64,000 nt of DNA from Psychromarinibacter sediminicola (GCF_029168335.1 NZ_JARGYC010000009.1:29161-93160), one strand, 5' to 3'. Positions 23,588 through 33,307 are shown, counted from the stretch's first letter. Notes: generated by a model not told the origin, from the letters alone. Made by a program: numbers and translations.

Positions 23588-25380
23588 CACTGAATCAGCC
23601 TCAGACGGTTGATGTCGGCGGCGATGGCCGAGAAGGCCTGGCTGATCTCGGTGCCGTCGACGTCGAAAAAGTGCGACGGCGTGGTGGCGCAGGCTTCCAG
23701 CAGATCCTCGGCCTGGCTGGGCGCTTCGAACCCGATGGCGTAGATATAGACGTTCTGCGCCTTGGCGGCCGAGCAGATCGCCAGGGTGCGGGTGTCCTTC
23801 TCGCTGCCCTGGATGTAGTTCCGGGCGCTCTTGATCGCGCTGCGCTCGGTGGACATGCCGCCCATCTCGGCGAGGAATTCGTCGGTGAAGACCTCGACCG
23901 GGACCTTGTTCCAGAGCTGGTCCCAGGTCAGGCGCCAGGCGTCGTCGCCGCCATAGGGCGTGGCGCGCCAGCCCTTCTCCGGGCCGTTGGCGACATACCA
24001 GTTCAGGACCTCGACGGTCACTTCCTCGTAGGTCGTCTCGTATTCGTAATTCGTGCACCAGGTGAAACCCCACCACGACGCCCAGTTGGTGCAGACGCGC
24101 TCGGTGTGTTCTTCCATATGGGTCTGGTACTGCGCGGCGGGGTCCGGCTCGCCCTCGCCGTCCCAGATCGAGTAGTAGTAGTTGTTGGAGCTGTCCTGCC
24201 AGGCGTAGACGAAGGACGAGTCGGAGCGATACGGGTCCTCCATCTCGTACTGCTCGGTGTTCTGGCCGTCGGTCATCACGACCAGCACCTTCAGCCCGTC
24301 GGCCTGGTTGTAGGCGAGCGGCCGGCCGGAGAAGTCGTCGTCGACGACGTTATCGTTGATCAGGCCGGAGACGACCGGGCGGAAGGCCGGGTCGAGCAGG
24401 GCCGCGCCCCATTTCACGCCGAGCTCGATCGAGGTCCAGTTGGTGGCCTGGAAGGCGTTCACGTAGTTCTTGAGCTGGGTCGTGTTCTGGCTGTACGGCA
24501 GGATGTCCTTCCAGCTGTTCTGCGGGCAGACGACCTGCATCCAGTCGCCCGGATCCCAGTAATCGTGCTCGTCGGTCCAGGGGTCGAAATGCAGCGTCTG
24601 CTCGACCGGGTCGACGGTGGAGATCGCGGGGTCGTTGAAATCGGCGTCGGCGAAGTTCAGGCAGTGCGAGGTCTCGTGGCTGATCGGCGTGCGGTTGAAG
24701 TACTGCATGATCTCCGGCCCGGCCGAGACCTGGGTGGAATAGGGCACGATCGAGGTGGAGACCGCGCCTTCGTCGGAATTGCCGTAGATCGCGTCGACGA
24801 AGTCCCCGGCCGCGTCCTTGAGGTTCCACAGCTTGGAGTTCGAGCCCATCGAGCCCGACACGTCGAGCACGAGGGAGATTTCCACGTCGCCGATGGATTC
24901 CTCGGCCACCGAGCCGACGACGGTGCCCAGGTTCTCGATCCCGAGCCAGCTGAAGAAGTGCGTGGGCACGTTCACCGCGGCGTCGACCTCGACATGCTTG
25001 TAGTTGAGCGCCTCGGACACGCGCACGTCGTCGATGAAGCGGCCGACCCCGGCCTTGGAGAAATAGTCGTTGACCAGCGTTTCGGAATCGACCTCCTGCG
25101 TCAGCGAGGCGGCGTGCAGGGCGGCGCCGTCGGCGGTGTTCTGCAGTTTCGTGCGGGCGGTTTCGAAGCGTTCGAGGTCGAGCCCGAGGCCGCCGATGAT
25201 CAGCATCAGCGTGAAGATCATCAGGCCGAAGATGATGAGCGATCCGTCCTCGTCGCGGCGGAAGGTCTTCAGCCGTGCGGCGACCGCGCTACGGGGCGGG
25301 ACCGGATGGCCGTCGACGCGCGCGGCCGACAGCGACGTGTCGTCCGCCAGGCCCCACGTTCTGTGCAAGCACCAGTACAT
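23587..25380 (-). CDS. TadG-like protein with von Willebrand A domain
   Basis: A 597-residue protein: TadG/TadE-like membrane segment near residues 46-68 (EDGSLIIFGLMIFTLMLIIGG), then a von Willebrand A domain whose metal site begins at Asp173 (DVSGSMGS, the DxSxS motif) and continues with LVVMTDGQNT. Residues of about 385-465 form an insertion very rich in Trp and Tyr with two Cys (VCTNW, TWCTNY). TadG proteins anchor or regulate Flp pili at the envelope. No tadABC, rcpABC or flp pilin gene lies in the window, so this operon depends on a main tad locus elsewhere or has a separate role. Confidence 0.88.
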   Translation of the reverse strand: MYWCLHRTWGLADDTSLSAARVDGHPVPPRSAVAARLKTFRRDEDGSLIIFGLMIFTLMLIIGGLGLDLERFETARTKLQNTADGAALHAASLTQEVDSETLVNDYFSKAGVGRFIDDVRVSEALNYKHVEVDAAVNVPTHFFSWLGIENLGTVVGSVAEESIGDVEISLVLDVSGSMGSNSKLWNLKDAAGDFVDAIYGNSDEGAVSTSIVPYSTQVSAGPEIMQYFNRTPISHETSHCLNFADADFNDPAISTVDPVEQTLHFDPWTDEHDYWDPGDWMQVVCPQNSWKDILPYSQNTTQLKNYVNAFQATNWTSIELGVKWGAALLDPAFRPVVSGLINDNVVDDDFSGRPLAYNQADGLKVLVVMTDGQNTEQYEMEDPYRSDSSFVYAWQDSSNNYYYSIWDGEGEPDPAAQYQTHMEEHTERVCTNWASWWGFTWCTNYEYETTYEEVTVEVLNWYVANGPEKGWRATPYGGDDAWRLTWDQLWNKVPVEVFTDEFLAEMGGMSTERSAIKSARNYIQGSEKDTRTLAICSAAKAQNVYIYAIGFEAPSQAEDLLEACATTPSHFFDVDGTEISQAFSAIAADINRLRLIQ

Positions 25381-25708
25381 GTCTTTCCACTCCTTGCCGG
25401 CCTCGGCCGGCCCACCCCCGGACGCGAGTCCGTCTCCGCACTGTCTTCTGCGGAATCTGCCTCGGTTTCCCGGCCAGACTGTGCGCGAAGTGTGGCAATT
25501 CTAGGGTTTTGTCTTGACTGTACTTTCTTCGCGCCCAATGCAGGGCGGCGCCGGTGCTTCGTCATCCGGGCGGAAACCGGCGCGCGTCGGGGGGCTAAAG
25601 TTTTCATGCATCCTCGATCAGAATCGCTTTAGCCTGCGCCGCGTGCCCGGTGGCGACGTCTTGTGCCGCGCTTCGCCGCGCCGGTCGAGTACAGGGAGGG
25701 ACAGAACA
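25381..25708. other. 328-bp gap between tadG and Glu dehydrogenase starts
   Basis: A divergent promoter region. I see a local drop in GC around 25495-25535 (GTCTTGACTGTACTTTCTTC), which could hold promoter elements for either gene, and one GANTC site near 25621. No RNA gene, clear operator or repeat was identified. Confidence 0.4.
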
Positions 25709-27145
25709 ATGAACATGCCCGCAAGCCGGGAGCCGAGCTTCCGCGAATCCGTCGACCTGATGTTCAACCGCGCCGTGGCGCTGATGGATCTGCCTCCCGG
25801 GCTGGAGGAGAAGATCCGCGTCTGCAACGCCACCTACACTGTCCGGTTCGGGGTGCGCCTGCGCGGCCAGATCCAGACCTTTACCGGCTACCGGTCCGTG
25901 CATTCGGAGCATATGGAGCCGGTGAAGGGCGGGATCCGTTTTGCGCTGGGTGTCAACCAGGACGAGGTCGAGGCGCTGGCGGCGCTGATGACCTACAAAT
26001 GCGCGCTGGTGGAGACGCCGTTCGGCGGCTCGAAGGGCGGGCTGTGCATCGACCCGCGGCAATACGAGGAGCACGAGCTGGAGCTGATCACCCGCCGCTT
26101 CGCCTACGAGCTGGCCAAGCGCGACCTGATCAACCCGTCCCAGAACGTGCCGGCGCCCGACATGGGCACCTCGGAGCGCGAGATGGCCTGGATCGCCGAC
26201 CAGTACCGCCGGATGAACACCACCGACATCAACGCGCAGGCCTGCGTCACCGGCAAGCCGACCCATGCCGGCGGCATCCAGGGACGGGTGGAGGCGACCG
26301 GGCGCGGCGTGCAATTCGCCCTGCGCGAGTTCTTCCGGCATCCGCAGGACGTGGCCAAGGCGGGGCTGTCGGGCGCGCTCGACGGCAAGCGCGTGGTGGT
26401 GCAGGGCCTGGGCAATGTGGGCTATCACGCGGCCAAGTTCCTGTCGGGCGAGGACGGTGCGAAGATCACCGGCATCATCGAGCGCGACGGCGCGCTGGTG
26501 AGCGAGAAGGGCCTGGACGTGGAGGCGGTGCGCAACTGGATCGGCCGGCACGGCGGCGTGAAGGGCTATCCGGACGCGGAATTTGTCGAGACCGGCGCCA
26601 AGGTGCTGGAGCACGACTGCGACATCCTGATCCCGGCCGCGCTGGAGGGCGTGATCAACCTGAACAACGCCGACCGGATCCGCGCGCCGCTGATCATCGA
26701 GGCGGCGAACGGCCCGGTGACGGCCGGCGCCGACGAGGTGCTGCGCGACAAGGGCTGCGTCATCATCCCCGACATGTACGCCAATGCGGGCGGCGTGACG
26801 GTGTCCTATTTCGAATGGGTCAAGAACCTCAGCCACATCCGCTTCGGCCGGATGGGCCGGCGCCAGGAGGAGGCGCGCCACCAGCTGATCGTCAACGAGC
26901 TGCAGCGGCTCGACGAGCATCTGGGCGACGCCTGGTCGATGACCCCGGACTTCAAGGACAAGTACCTGCGCGGGGCGGGGGAGCTGGAACTGGTCCGCTC
27001 CGGCCTCGACGACACGATGCGCACCGCCTACCAGTCGATGTCCGAGACCTGGCACGCCCGCAGCGACGTGCAGGACCTGCGCACCGCGGCCTACCTGGTG
27101 TCGATCGGCCGGGTGGCGCTGAGCTACAAGGAAAAGGGGCTGTAG
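25709..27145 (+). CDS. Glu/Leu/Phe/Val dehydrogenase family, likely NAD(P)-glutamate dehydrogenase
   Basis: A 478-residue enzyme interconverting glutamate and 2-oxoglutarate plus ammonia. The dimerisation/substrate domain has the Lys motifs PVKGGIRF and PFGGSKGG (catalytic Lys region) and the Rossmann domain has VQGLGNVGYHAAKFL. The length fits the hexameric group I/II enzymes and not the 180-kDa type. ATG 25709 with AGGGAGGG upstream is the start; the longer frame from 25514 covers the promoter. Coenzyme choice cannot be fixed by eye, so no gene symbol is given. Confidence 0.93.
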   Translation: MNMPASREPSFRESVDLMFNRAVALMDLPPGLEEKIRVCNATYTVRFGVRLRGQIQTFTGYRSVHSEHMEPVKGGIRFALGVNQDEVEALAALMTYKCALVETPFGGSKGGLCIDPRQYEEHELELITRRFAYELAKRDLINPSQNVPAPDMGTSEREMAWIADQYRRMNTTDINAQACVTGKPTHAGGIQGRVEATGRGVQFALREFFRHPQDVAKAGLSGALDGKRVVVQGLGNVGYHAAKFLSGEDGAKITGIIERDGALVSEKGLDVEAVRNWIGRHGGVKGYPDAEFVETGAKVLEHDCDILIPAALEGVINLNNADRIRAPLIIEAANGPVTAGADEVLRDKGCVIIPDMYANAGGVTVSYFEWVKNLSHIRFGRMGRRQEEARHQLIVNELQRLDEHLGDAWSMTPDFKDKYLRGAGELELVRSGLDDTMRTAYQSMSETWHARSDVQDLRTAAYLVSIGRVALSYKEKGL

Positions 27146-27503
27146 CGCGTCCCGGGCGGGGCGCTGCCGAAAGGCGCGCTTCCGCGCAAGTTTTTCTCTG
27201 CCCGTGGCGAGGCGACGCGCCGGGCAGGCGGTGCGCCTGTGGCGGCGGCTCGGGCAGCTTCCGGTTCACCAAGGCAGATGCAGCCTCGAAGCCACCATCG
27301 CCCGAGCCTTGCCTGACGGACGCCGTCGCACCGCTCAAGAGAAATAGCCGTATCCCCGCGCAGGGGCGCGGGGCCCCTCGGCGATTTCTCCTGACCGGCG
27401 CGCCGTCGCCCGTCCTGCTGCGCTCAGGCGATGGTGGCTCCGAGGCAGATCGGCCATACGCGGGCTCTCGACTCCGGCGGGGCGCGGGACGATATTGTCC
27501 GCC
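27146..27503. repeat. Gap before dnaG with a dispersed repeat and a long imperfect inverted repeat
   Basis: From 27174 to about 27246 the sequence resembles 44077-44150 (CGCAAG, T-run, CCCGTGGC, AGGCG landmarks in the same order). From about 27280 to 27458 two arms of roughly 80 nt are imperfect inverted copies, with the landmark AGCCACCATCGCC on the left matched by GGCGATGGTGGCT on the right, and AGAGAAAT matched by ATTTCTCCT near the centre. It would fold into one long hairpin ahead of dnaG. Confidence 0.6.
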
Positions 27504-29462
27504 ATGAGTCTGCCCCCCGGTTTCCTGGACGAGCTGCGCACCCGGACCTCGCTGAGCCAGGTCGTCGGGCGCAAGGTCTTGTGGGACCAGCGCAAGTCGA
27601 ACCAGGGCAAGGGCGACATGTGGGCGCCGTGTCCGTTCCACCAGGAAAAGACCGCCTCGTTCCACGTCGACGACCGCAAGGGCTTCTATTACTGCTTCGG
27701 CTGCCACGCGAAGGGCGACGCGATCTCCTTCGTGCGCGAGACCGAGAATGTCAGCTTCATGGAAGCCGTCGAGATCCTCGCCCGCGAGGCCGGGATGGAG
27801 ATGCCCGAGCGCGACCCCAAGGCGCAGGAGAAGGCCGACCGCCGCACCGAGCTGGCCAGCGTCATGGAACAGGCGGTCCAGCATTACCGGCTGCAGCTGC
27901 GCACCGGCGCGGCCGCGGCGGCGCGCGACTATCTCGCCGGCCGCGGGCTGGACGAGGCGGCGCAGGCGCGCTGGGAGATCGGCTTTGCCCCGCCCGGCTG
28001 GGAAGGGATGCGCGAGCATCTGCGCGGCAAGGGCGTGCCCGACGAGATGATGCTGGGCACGGGCCTGGTGAAACCCTCGGACAAGGGGCGCCAGCCCTAC
28101 GACACCTTCCGCAACCGCATCATGTTCCCGATCCGCGACGCCCGCGGCCGTGCCATCGCCTTCGGCGGCCGCGCGATGGATCCGGGCGACAACGCGAAAT
28201 ACCTGAACTCGCCGGAGACGGAGCTGTTCGACAAGGGCCGCTCGCTCTACAACCTGCGCGCCGCGCGCGAGGCGGCGGGCAAGGGCCAGACGCTGATCGT
28301 CGCCGAGGGCTACATGGACGTGATCGCGCTGTCCGAGGCGGGGTTCGGCGCCGTGGTCGCACCGCTCGGCACCGCGATCACCGAGGACCAGCTGCGGCTT
28401 CTGTGGCGGGTGGCGCCGGAGCCGGTGATCGCGCTCGACGGCGACACGGCCGGCCTGCGCGCGGCGATGCGGCTGATCGACATGGTGTTGCCGCAGCTGG
28501 AGGCGGGGCGGTCGCTGCGCTTCTGCATCCTGCCGCCGGGGCAGGACCCCGACGACGTGATCCGCAAGGGCGGCGGCGCGGCCGAGATGCAGCGCCTGCT
28601 GGAGGAGGCGCAGCCGCTGGTGCAGCTTCTGTGGCGGCGCGAGACCGACGGCAAGCGGTTCGACAGCCCCGAGCGCAAGGCCGCGCTGGACAAGGCGCTG
28701 CGCGAGGCGATTCGCGCGATCCCCGATCCCGGGCTGCGCCGGCATTACGGCGACGAGCTCAAGCGGATGCGCTGGGAGCTGTTCCGCGCCCGCCCGGCGC
28801 AGCGGCCGACGGCGCCGCGCGGCGGCTGGGCGAAGGCGCCGCTAGGAGCCACCGCGGGGGCGCGGGCCTCGGTCTTGGCCGGTACGCCGGGCGCGGTCGA
28901 GGACCAGCTGCGCGAGGCGGTGATCCTGGCGGTGCTGCTGACCCATCCGGCGCTGCTGCCGGAGTTCGAGGGCGATCTGGAGACGCTGGACTGCACGCTT
29001 CCGGAGCATGCCGCGCTGCGCGACGCGTTGCTGCGGCACGGCGCCGCGGAGCCCCTTGATCTAAAGGAAAAACTAACCGCGGAAACCGGCCCGGAGACAC
29101 TTGAAAAGCTGCTGGGCCAAAGCCACATAGCCGTCATCCCGGCGATCCGGCGCCCCGACGACACGACGGCCGCCCGGCTTTGCCTGGCGGAGGAGTTTGC
29201 CAAGCTGGAAAGCCGCCGGGGCCATGCACGCGAAATAAGCGAGGCGATGGAGGATATCGACCGCCTTGCCGACGAGGGACTGACCTGGCGGCTGGGCCAG
29301 GCGGCCCTAGCTAGACAGAGGGCCGAACACGGCCCGACCGAGGACAAGACGGAGTACGACACAGCGCCCAGCGGCGCCCGGATGAACAGGGAAGAACGCA
29401 AGTCCTTCGACGCGCTCATCGAACAGATTCGATTCACCAAGCCGGGCCGCCGGTCGCAGTGA
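27504..29462 (+). CDS. dnaG: DNA primase
   Basis: DnaG makes RNA primers at the replication fork and works with DnaB. The 652-residue product has the CHC2 zinc finger (C43, H46, C64, C67), the primase catalytic core and the TOPRIM motif VAEGYMD with the following ALDGDTAG acidic group, then a C-terminal DnaB-interacting helical part. ATG 27504 is chosen; TTG 27495 is a possible alternative. It precedes rpoD as in many bacteria, with a 117-bp gap crowded with GANTC sites. Confidence 0.97.
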   Translation: MSLPPGFLDELRTRTSLSQVVGRKVLWDQRKSNQGKGDMWAPCPFHQEKTASFHVDDRKGFYYCFGCHAKGDAISFVRETENVSFMEAVEILAREAGMEMPERDPKAQEKADRRTELASVMEQAVQHYRLQLRTGAAAAARDYLAGRGLDEAAQARWEIGFAPPGWEGMREHLRGKGVPDEMMLGTGLVKPSDKGRQPYDTFRNRIMFPIRDARGRAIAFGGRAMDPGDNAKYLNSPETELFDKGRSLYNLRAAREAAGKGQTLIVAEGYMDVIALSEAGFGAVVAPLGTAITEDQLRLLWRVAPEPVIALDGDTAGLRAAMRLIDMVLPQLEAGRSLRFCILPPGQDPDDVIRKGGGAAEMQRLLEEAQPLVQLLWRRETDGKRFDSPERKAALDKALREAIRAIPDPGLRRHYGDELKRMRWELFRARPAQRPTAPRGGWAKAPLGATAGARASVLAGTPGAVEDQLREAVILAVLLTHPALLPEFEGDLETLDCTLPEHAALRDALLRHGAAEPLDLKEKLTAETGPETLEKLLGQSHIAVIPAIRRPDDTTAARLCLAEEFAKLESRRGHAREISEAMEDIDRLADEGLTWRLGQAALARQRAEHGPTEDKTEYDTAPSGARMNREERKSFDALIEQIRFTKPGRRSQ

Positions 29463-29554
29463 CGCGATTCGGTTACGAATCGCTAAAGAAAACAAGGTAA
29501 ACAAGTTGCGAATCAATGATTCGCGTCCCGTGATTCGATATGGTATCCGGAATC
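29426..29554. promoter_or_regulatory. Cluster of eight GANTC sites between dnaG and rpoD
   Basis: GANTC occurs at 29426, 29431, 29466, 29477, 29510, 29518, 29532 and 29550. Several are arranged as inverted pairs: CGATTCG-GTTA-CGAATCG (29465-29482) and GCGAATC-AAT-GATTCGC (29508-29524). GANTC is the CcrM methylation site in alphaproteobacteria, and such clusters in promoters allow control by methylation state (GcrA/CcrM). The region is also AT-rich compared with its surroundings and must contain the rpoD promoter. Confidence 0.7.
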
Positions 29555-29579
29555 ACGCCCGCTTTTGGAAGGAGTGCCA

Positions 29580-31580
29580 ATGGCCGCCAAGGATACGGAC
29601 GACCGCAAGCCCGAGGACCAGGAGCCGGAGGTGATGCTCGACATGAGCCAGGCGGCGGTCAAGAAGATGATCGCCGAGGCCAAGGAAAAGGGCTACATCA
29701 CCTACGATCAGCTCAACCAGGTGCTGCCGCCCGATCAGGTGTCGTCCGAGCAGATCGAGGATGTGATGTCGATGCTGTCCGAGATGGGCATCAACATCAT
29801 CGAGGACGAGGAGACCGAGGAGGACGAGGGCTCCAAGTCCACCGAGGTGGTCGAGACCTCCACCAGCCGCGAGGTCGCCGTTTCCCAGAGCGAGAGCGAG
29901 AAGCTCGACCGCACCGACGACCCGGTGCGGATGTACCTGCGCGAGATGGGGTCGGTGGAGCTTCTGAGCCGCGAGGGCGAGATCGCCATCGCCAAGCGGA
30001 TCGAGGCGGGGCGCAACTGCATGATCTCGGGGCTCTGCGAGAGCCCGCTGACCTTCCAGGCGATCACCATCTGGCGCGACGAACTGCTGAACGAGGACAT
30101 CCTGCTGCGCGACGTCATCGACCTGGAGACGACCTTCGGCCGCTCCATGGAGGTGGACGGCGAGGAAGCGCAGGCGGCCGTGGTCGACAACCTCGCCGTC
30201 AGCGAGGCGCCGTCGAAGAAGAAGGAGGAAGAGGACAGCCAGCCCGAGCTCGACGCCGACGGCAACCCGATCCAGCGCGACGACGAGGACGAGGAAGAAG
30301 ACCAGGCGAACATGTCGCTGGCCGCGATGGAGGCCGCGCTGAAGCCCCGCGTGCTGGAGACGCTGGACCGCATCGCCGCCGACTATGCGCGCCTGTCCGA
30401 GATGCAGGATCTGCGGATGTCGGCCACGCTGAACGAGGACGGCTCGTTCACCCAGGCCGCCGAGGCGGAGTACCAGCAGCTGCGCTCGGAGATCGTGCTG
30501 CTGGTCAACGAGCTGCACCTGCACAACAACCGCATCGAGGCGCTGATCGACCAGCTCTACGGGATCAACCGGCGGATCATGTCGATCGACAGCTCGATGG
30601 TGAAGCTGGCCGACCAGGCGCGGATCAACCGCCGCGAGTTCATCGAGAACTACAAGGGCGCGGAACTGGACCCGACCTGGATGGACCGGATGGCCGAGAA
30701 GTCGGGCCGCGGCTGGCAGGCGCTGTTCGAGCGGTCGGCGCCGCGGGTGGAGCAGTTGCGCAACGAGATGGCGCAGGTCGGCCAGTATGTCGGCGTCGAC
30801 ATCACCGAGTTCCGCCGCATCGTCCAGCAGGTGCAGAAGGGCGAGAAGGAGGCGCGCGCCGCCAAGAAGGAGATGGTCGAGGCCAACCTGCGGCTGGTGA
30901 TCTCGATCGCCAAGAAATACACCAATCGCGGGCTGCAGTTCCTGGACCTGATCCAAGAGGGCAATATCGGCCTGATGAAGGCCGTCGACAAGTTCGAGTA
31001 CCGCCGCGGCTACAAGTTCTCGACCTATGCGACGTGGTGGATCCGGCAGGCGATCACCCGCTCGATCGCCGACCAGGCGCGGACCATCCGCATCCCGGTC
31101 CACATGATAGAGACGATCAACAAGCTGGTCCGGACCGGCCGGCAGATGCTGCACGAGATCGGCCGCGAGCCGACGCCGGAGGAGCTGGCCGAGAAGCTGC
31201 AGATGCCGCTGGAGAAGGTTCGCAAGGTGATGAAGATCGCCAAGGAACCGATCTCCCTGGAGACGCCCATCGGCGACGAGGAGGACAGCCAGCTCGGCGA
31301 CTTCATCGAGGACAAGAATGCCGTCCTGCCGCTGGACTCGGCCATTCAGGAGAACCTGAAGGAGACCACGACGCGGGTTCTGGCCAGCCTGACGCCGCGC
31401 GAGGAACGGGTACTGCGGATGCGCTTCGGCATCGGCATGAACACCGACCACACGCTGGAAGAGGTCGGCCAGCAGTTCTCGGTCACCCGCGAGCGTATCC
31501 GCCAGATCGAGGCGAAGGCGCTCCGCAAGCTCAAGCATCCCAGCCGGTCCCGGAAGCTGCGCAGCTTCCTGGATCAGTAG
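29580..31580 (+). CDS. rpoD: Primary RNA polymerase sigma factor RpoD (sigma-70)
   Basis: The 666-residue housekeeping sigma factor. In order: acidic region 1.1 (residues about 20-100), region 1.2 ([21 protein letters not shown]), a long non-conserved region with an acidic stretch (DDEDEEEDQ), region 2 ([20 protein letters not shown] to [16 protein letters not shown]), region 3, and region 4 with the -35 helix-turn-helix ([20 protein letters not shown]). ATG 29580 follows GGAAGGAG. Its promoter region contains a dense GANTC cluster, so cell-cycle or methylation control is possible. Confidence 0.98.
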   Translation: MAAKDTDDRKPEDQEPEVMLDMSQAAVKKMIAEAKEKGYITYDQLNQVLPPDQVSSEQIEDVMSMLSEMGINIIEDEETEEDEGSKSTEVVETSTSREVAVSQSESEKLDRTDDPVRMYLREMGSVELLSREGEIAIAKRIEAGRNCMISGLCESPLTFQAITIWRDELLNEDILLRDVIDLETTFGRSMEVDGEEAQAAVVDNLAVSEAPSKKKEEEDSQPELDADGNPIQRDDEDEEEDQANMSLAAMEAALKPRVLETLDRIAADYARLSEMQDLRMSATLNEDGSFTQAAEAEYQQLRSEIVLLVNELHLHNNRIEALIDQLYGINRRIMSIDSSMVKLADQARINRREFIENYKGAELDPTWMDRMAEKSGRGWQALFERSAPRVEQLRNEMAQVGQYVGVDITEFRRIVQQVQKGEKEARAAKKEMVEANLRLVISIAKKYTNRGLQFLDLIQEGNIGLMKAVDKFEYRRGYKFSTYATWWIRQAITRSIADQARTIRIPVHMIETINKLVRTGRQMLHEIGREPTPEELAEKLQMPLEKVRKVMKIAKEPISLETPIGDEEDSQLGDFIEDKNAVLPLDSAIQENLKETTTRVLASLTPREERVLRMRFGIGMNTDHTLEEVGQQFSVTRERIRQIEAKALRKLKHPSRSRKLRSFLDQ

Positions 31581-31589
31581 GGCGGGGCG

Positions 31590-31874
31590 ATGTCTTTACT
31601 CTCCCGCCTGTTCGGGGGCGGCGGCGCCGGCAAGGCGCCGCAGCGGCCCGAGCCCGAGACCCACAACGACTTCCTGATCTTCGCCGAGCCCGCGAAGGCC
31701 GAGGGCGGCTATCGCATCGGCGCGCTCATCGAAAAGGAGATCGGCGGCGAGGTGAAGTCGCATCGCATGGTCCGGGCGGACACCATCCAGGACCACGACA
31801 CGGCCGTTCAGGCGTCGGTCGCCAAGGCGAAGGCGCTGATCGACGAGCAGGGCGAGTCGATCTTTCGGGACTGA
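31590..31874 (+). CDS. HlyU family protein
   Basis: A 94-residue protein of the short HlyU-type family (pfam HlyU), recognisable by GGYRIGALIEKEIGGEVKSHRMVRADTI. In spite of the name it is not the winged-helix HlyU of Vibrio, and the function in alphaproteobacteria is not established. It starts 10 bp after the rpoD stop on the same strand, so it is probably the second gene of the rpoD transcript. The 223 bp after it show no gene. Confidence 0.85.
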   Translation: MSLLSRLFGGGGAGKAPQRPEPETHNDFLIFAEPAKAEGGYRIGALIEKEIGGEVKSHRMVRADTIQDHDTAVQASVAKAKALIDEQGESIFRD

Positions 31875-32097
31875 CGTTGCCCGCCGTGGCGGATACGGGT
31901 CGGGGGCGGCCGTGCCGCAGATCGGTCCGGCCGGCGGCGTGGCGTCGATGTCCTTTGAGGATTCGGGCCAAGATGAAGCCATGGGCGCGGTCGGCGTTGG
32001 CGGTGTTTCCACCGGCCCGCGGCGCGTCTATCATCGACGGCGTTGACCTGCCGGGGCCGTTCATGATGCAGAGCCTGATCACCGCCGAGGCGCGGCC

Positions 32098-32559
32098 GTG
32101 AACACGGTCGCCACCTTGCCCGCCGATCTGCGCGCGGCGCTGGCGGGCCGCGACGTGATCGTGTTCGACGGGGAATGCGTGCTGTGCTCGGGCTTCTTCC
32201 GGTTCATGCTGCGCCGCGACCGGGACCGGCGCTTCGCCTTCGCCACGGCGCAGTCGGAGCTGGGGCAGAGGCTATATCGCGCGCTGGACCTGCCGATCGA
32301 CCGGCTCGAGACCAACCTGGTGATCGTCGACGGGCGGATCCACCGCAAGCTCGACGCCTTCGCCGCGGCGATGCGGGCGCTGCCGGCGCCGTGGCCGGTG
32401 CTGGGCGTTGTCCGGCACCTGCCGCGGGTCGTGAAGGATCCCGCCTACAACGTCATCGCGCGCAACCGCTACCGGCTGTTCGGGCGTTACGACAGTTGCC
32501 TGGTGCCCGGCCCGGATGTGCGGGCGCGGTTCCTGCCGGATGGCTTCGCGCTTGGCTGA
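32098..32559 (+). CDS. Thiol-disulfide oxidoreductase of the DCC family (DUF393)
   Basis: A 153-residue protein with the family's DxxCxxC motif (FDGECVLCSGFFRF) at residues about 24-30, suggesting a thioredoxin-like redox role. It starts with GTG at 32098; no better ATG exists near the motif. The next gene (DUF4166) starts 20 bp before its stop, so both are translated together. Its substrate is unknown. No signal peptide; cytoplasmic. Confidence 0.88.
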   Translation: MNTVATLPADLRAALAGRDVIVFDGECVLCSGFFRFMLRRDRDRRFAFATAQSELGQRLYRALDLPIDRLETNLVIVDGRIHRKLDAFAAAMRALPAPWPVLGVVRHLPRVVKDPAYNVIARNRYRLFGRYDSCLVPGPDVRARFLPDGFALG

Positions 32560-33076
32560 TCCCGTCGCCCGGGCCTGCGCGGCGCGCGGGGTCGAGCTGC
32601 CGCCGCTGCTTCGGCGCTTTCACGACGGTCGCGCGCAGGTCTGGCGTGGCACGGCGACGGTCACGCGGGGCCGCCGCTGGCCGGTGCCGCTGATCCTGCG
32701 GGCCGCGGGGTTTCCGCCCGAGGGGGCGGAGGTTGAGACGGTGATCTCCGTCGCGCCCGCCGGCGACGGCATGGTGTGGGAACGCCGGTTCGGTGGGCAT
32801 GTGACGCGCTCGCGCCTGCGCGACCGGGCGGGGCGGGTGGAAGAAGGCTTCGGCCCGTTTCGCCTCGCGCTGGTGCCGCGCGCCGTGGCGGGCGGCGTCG
32901 CGCTGGAGGTCGCGGGGCTGTGGCTCCTGGGCCTGCCGCTGCCGCGCCTTCTCTGGCCGCGGGCGGAGGTTTCGGAAACCGGGGCGGACGATGCGCTGTG
33001 TTTCGACATCGGCGCCGCGCTGCCGGGGCTCGGGCTGCTGATCCGGTATCGCGGGCGGGTGACCCCGGCGGATTGA
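32540..33076 (+). CDS. DUF4166 domain protein
   Basis: A 178-residue protein with the DUF4166 pattern (GRRWPVPLILRAAGFPPEGAEVE..., MVWERRFGGH... and a closing LLIRYRGRV). In larger proteins this domain follows a saccharopine-dehydrogenase-like reductase; here it is alone. Function unknown. ATG 32540 lies inside the end of the DUF393 gene. An alternative start at 32516 would increase the overlap. It ends shortly before the convergent dodecin gene. Confidence 0.8.
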   Translation: MASRLADPVARACAARGVELPPLLRRFHDGRAQVWRGTATVTRGRRWPVPLILRAAGFPPEGAEVETVISVAPAGDGMVWERRFGGHVTRSRLRDRAGRVEEGFGPFRLALVPRAVAGGVALEVAGLWLLGLPLPRLLWPRAEVSETGADDALCFDIGAALPGLGLLIRYRGRVTPAD

Positions 33077-33103
33077 CGGCACCGCCGGGGCTGTCGGCCG
33101 GAC

Positions 33104-33307
33104 TCAGTCGTCCAGCACGAAGGTCACGGCCAGGTTCACCCGGTAGCCGGACACCTCGCCGTTCTTGATCTCGACGTTCTGGTCCTTGACCCACGCGCCG
33201 GACATCCCCCGCAGGGTCTTCGAGGCGCGGGCGATGCCCTGCTTGACGGCGTCGTCGAAGCTTTGGGGCGAGGTCGCGGAAATCTCGGTGACACGTGCTA
33301 CGCTCAT
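33104..33307 (-). CDS. Dodecin family flavin-binding protein
   Basis: A 67-residue small beta-alpha-beta-beta protein of the dodecin family (MSVARVTEISATSPQSFDDAVKQGI... and ENG-like VEIKNGEVSGYRVNLAVTFVLDD). Dodecins form hollow dodecamers that bind and store riboflavin or FMN. The start at 33307 is fixed by GAAAGGAGG upstream; the 223-residue frame through this region is a shadow of the exporter gene. It lies 71 bp downstream of the AI-2E family gene. A riboflavin gene, ribD, lies 4 kb away. Confidence 0.92.
   Translation of the reverse strand: MSVARVTEISATSPQSFDDAVKQGIARASKTLRGMSGAWVKDQNVEIKNGEVSGYRVNLAVTFVLDD

Noticed and set aside
25604..27055. 483-codon frame antisense to the Glu dehydrogenase gene
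   Set aside because: Shadow of a strongly coding gene; no family likeness.
29553..31538. 661-codon frame antisense to rpoD
   Set aside because: Composition (His/Leu/Val/Asp patterns) is the mirror of a real gene in a GC-rich genome, with no motif or ribosome site.
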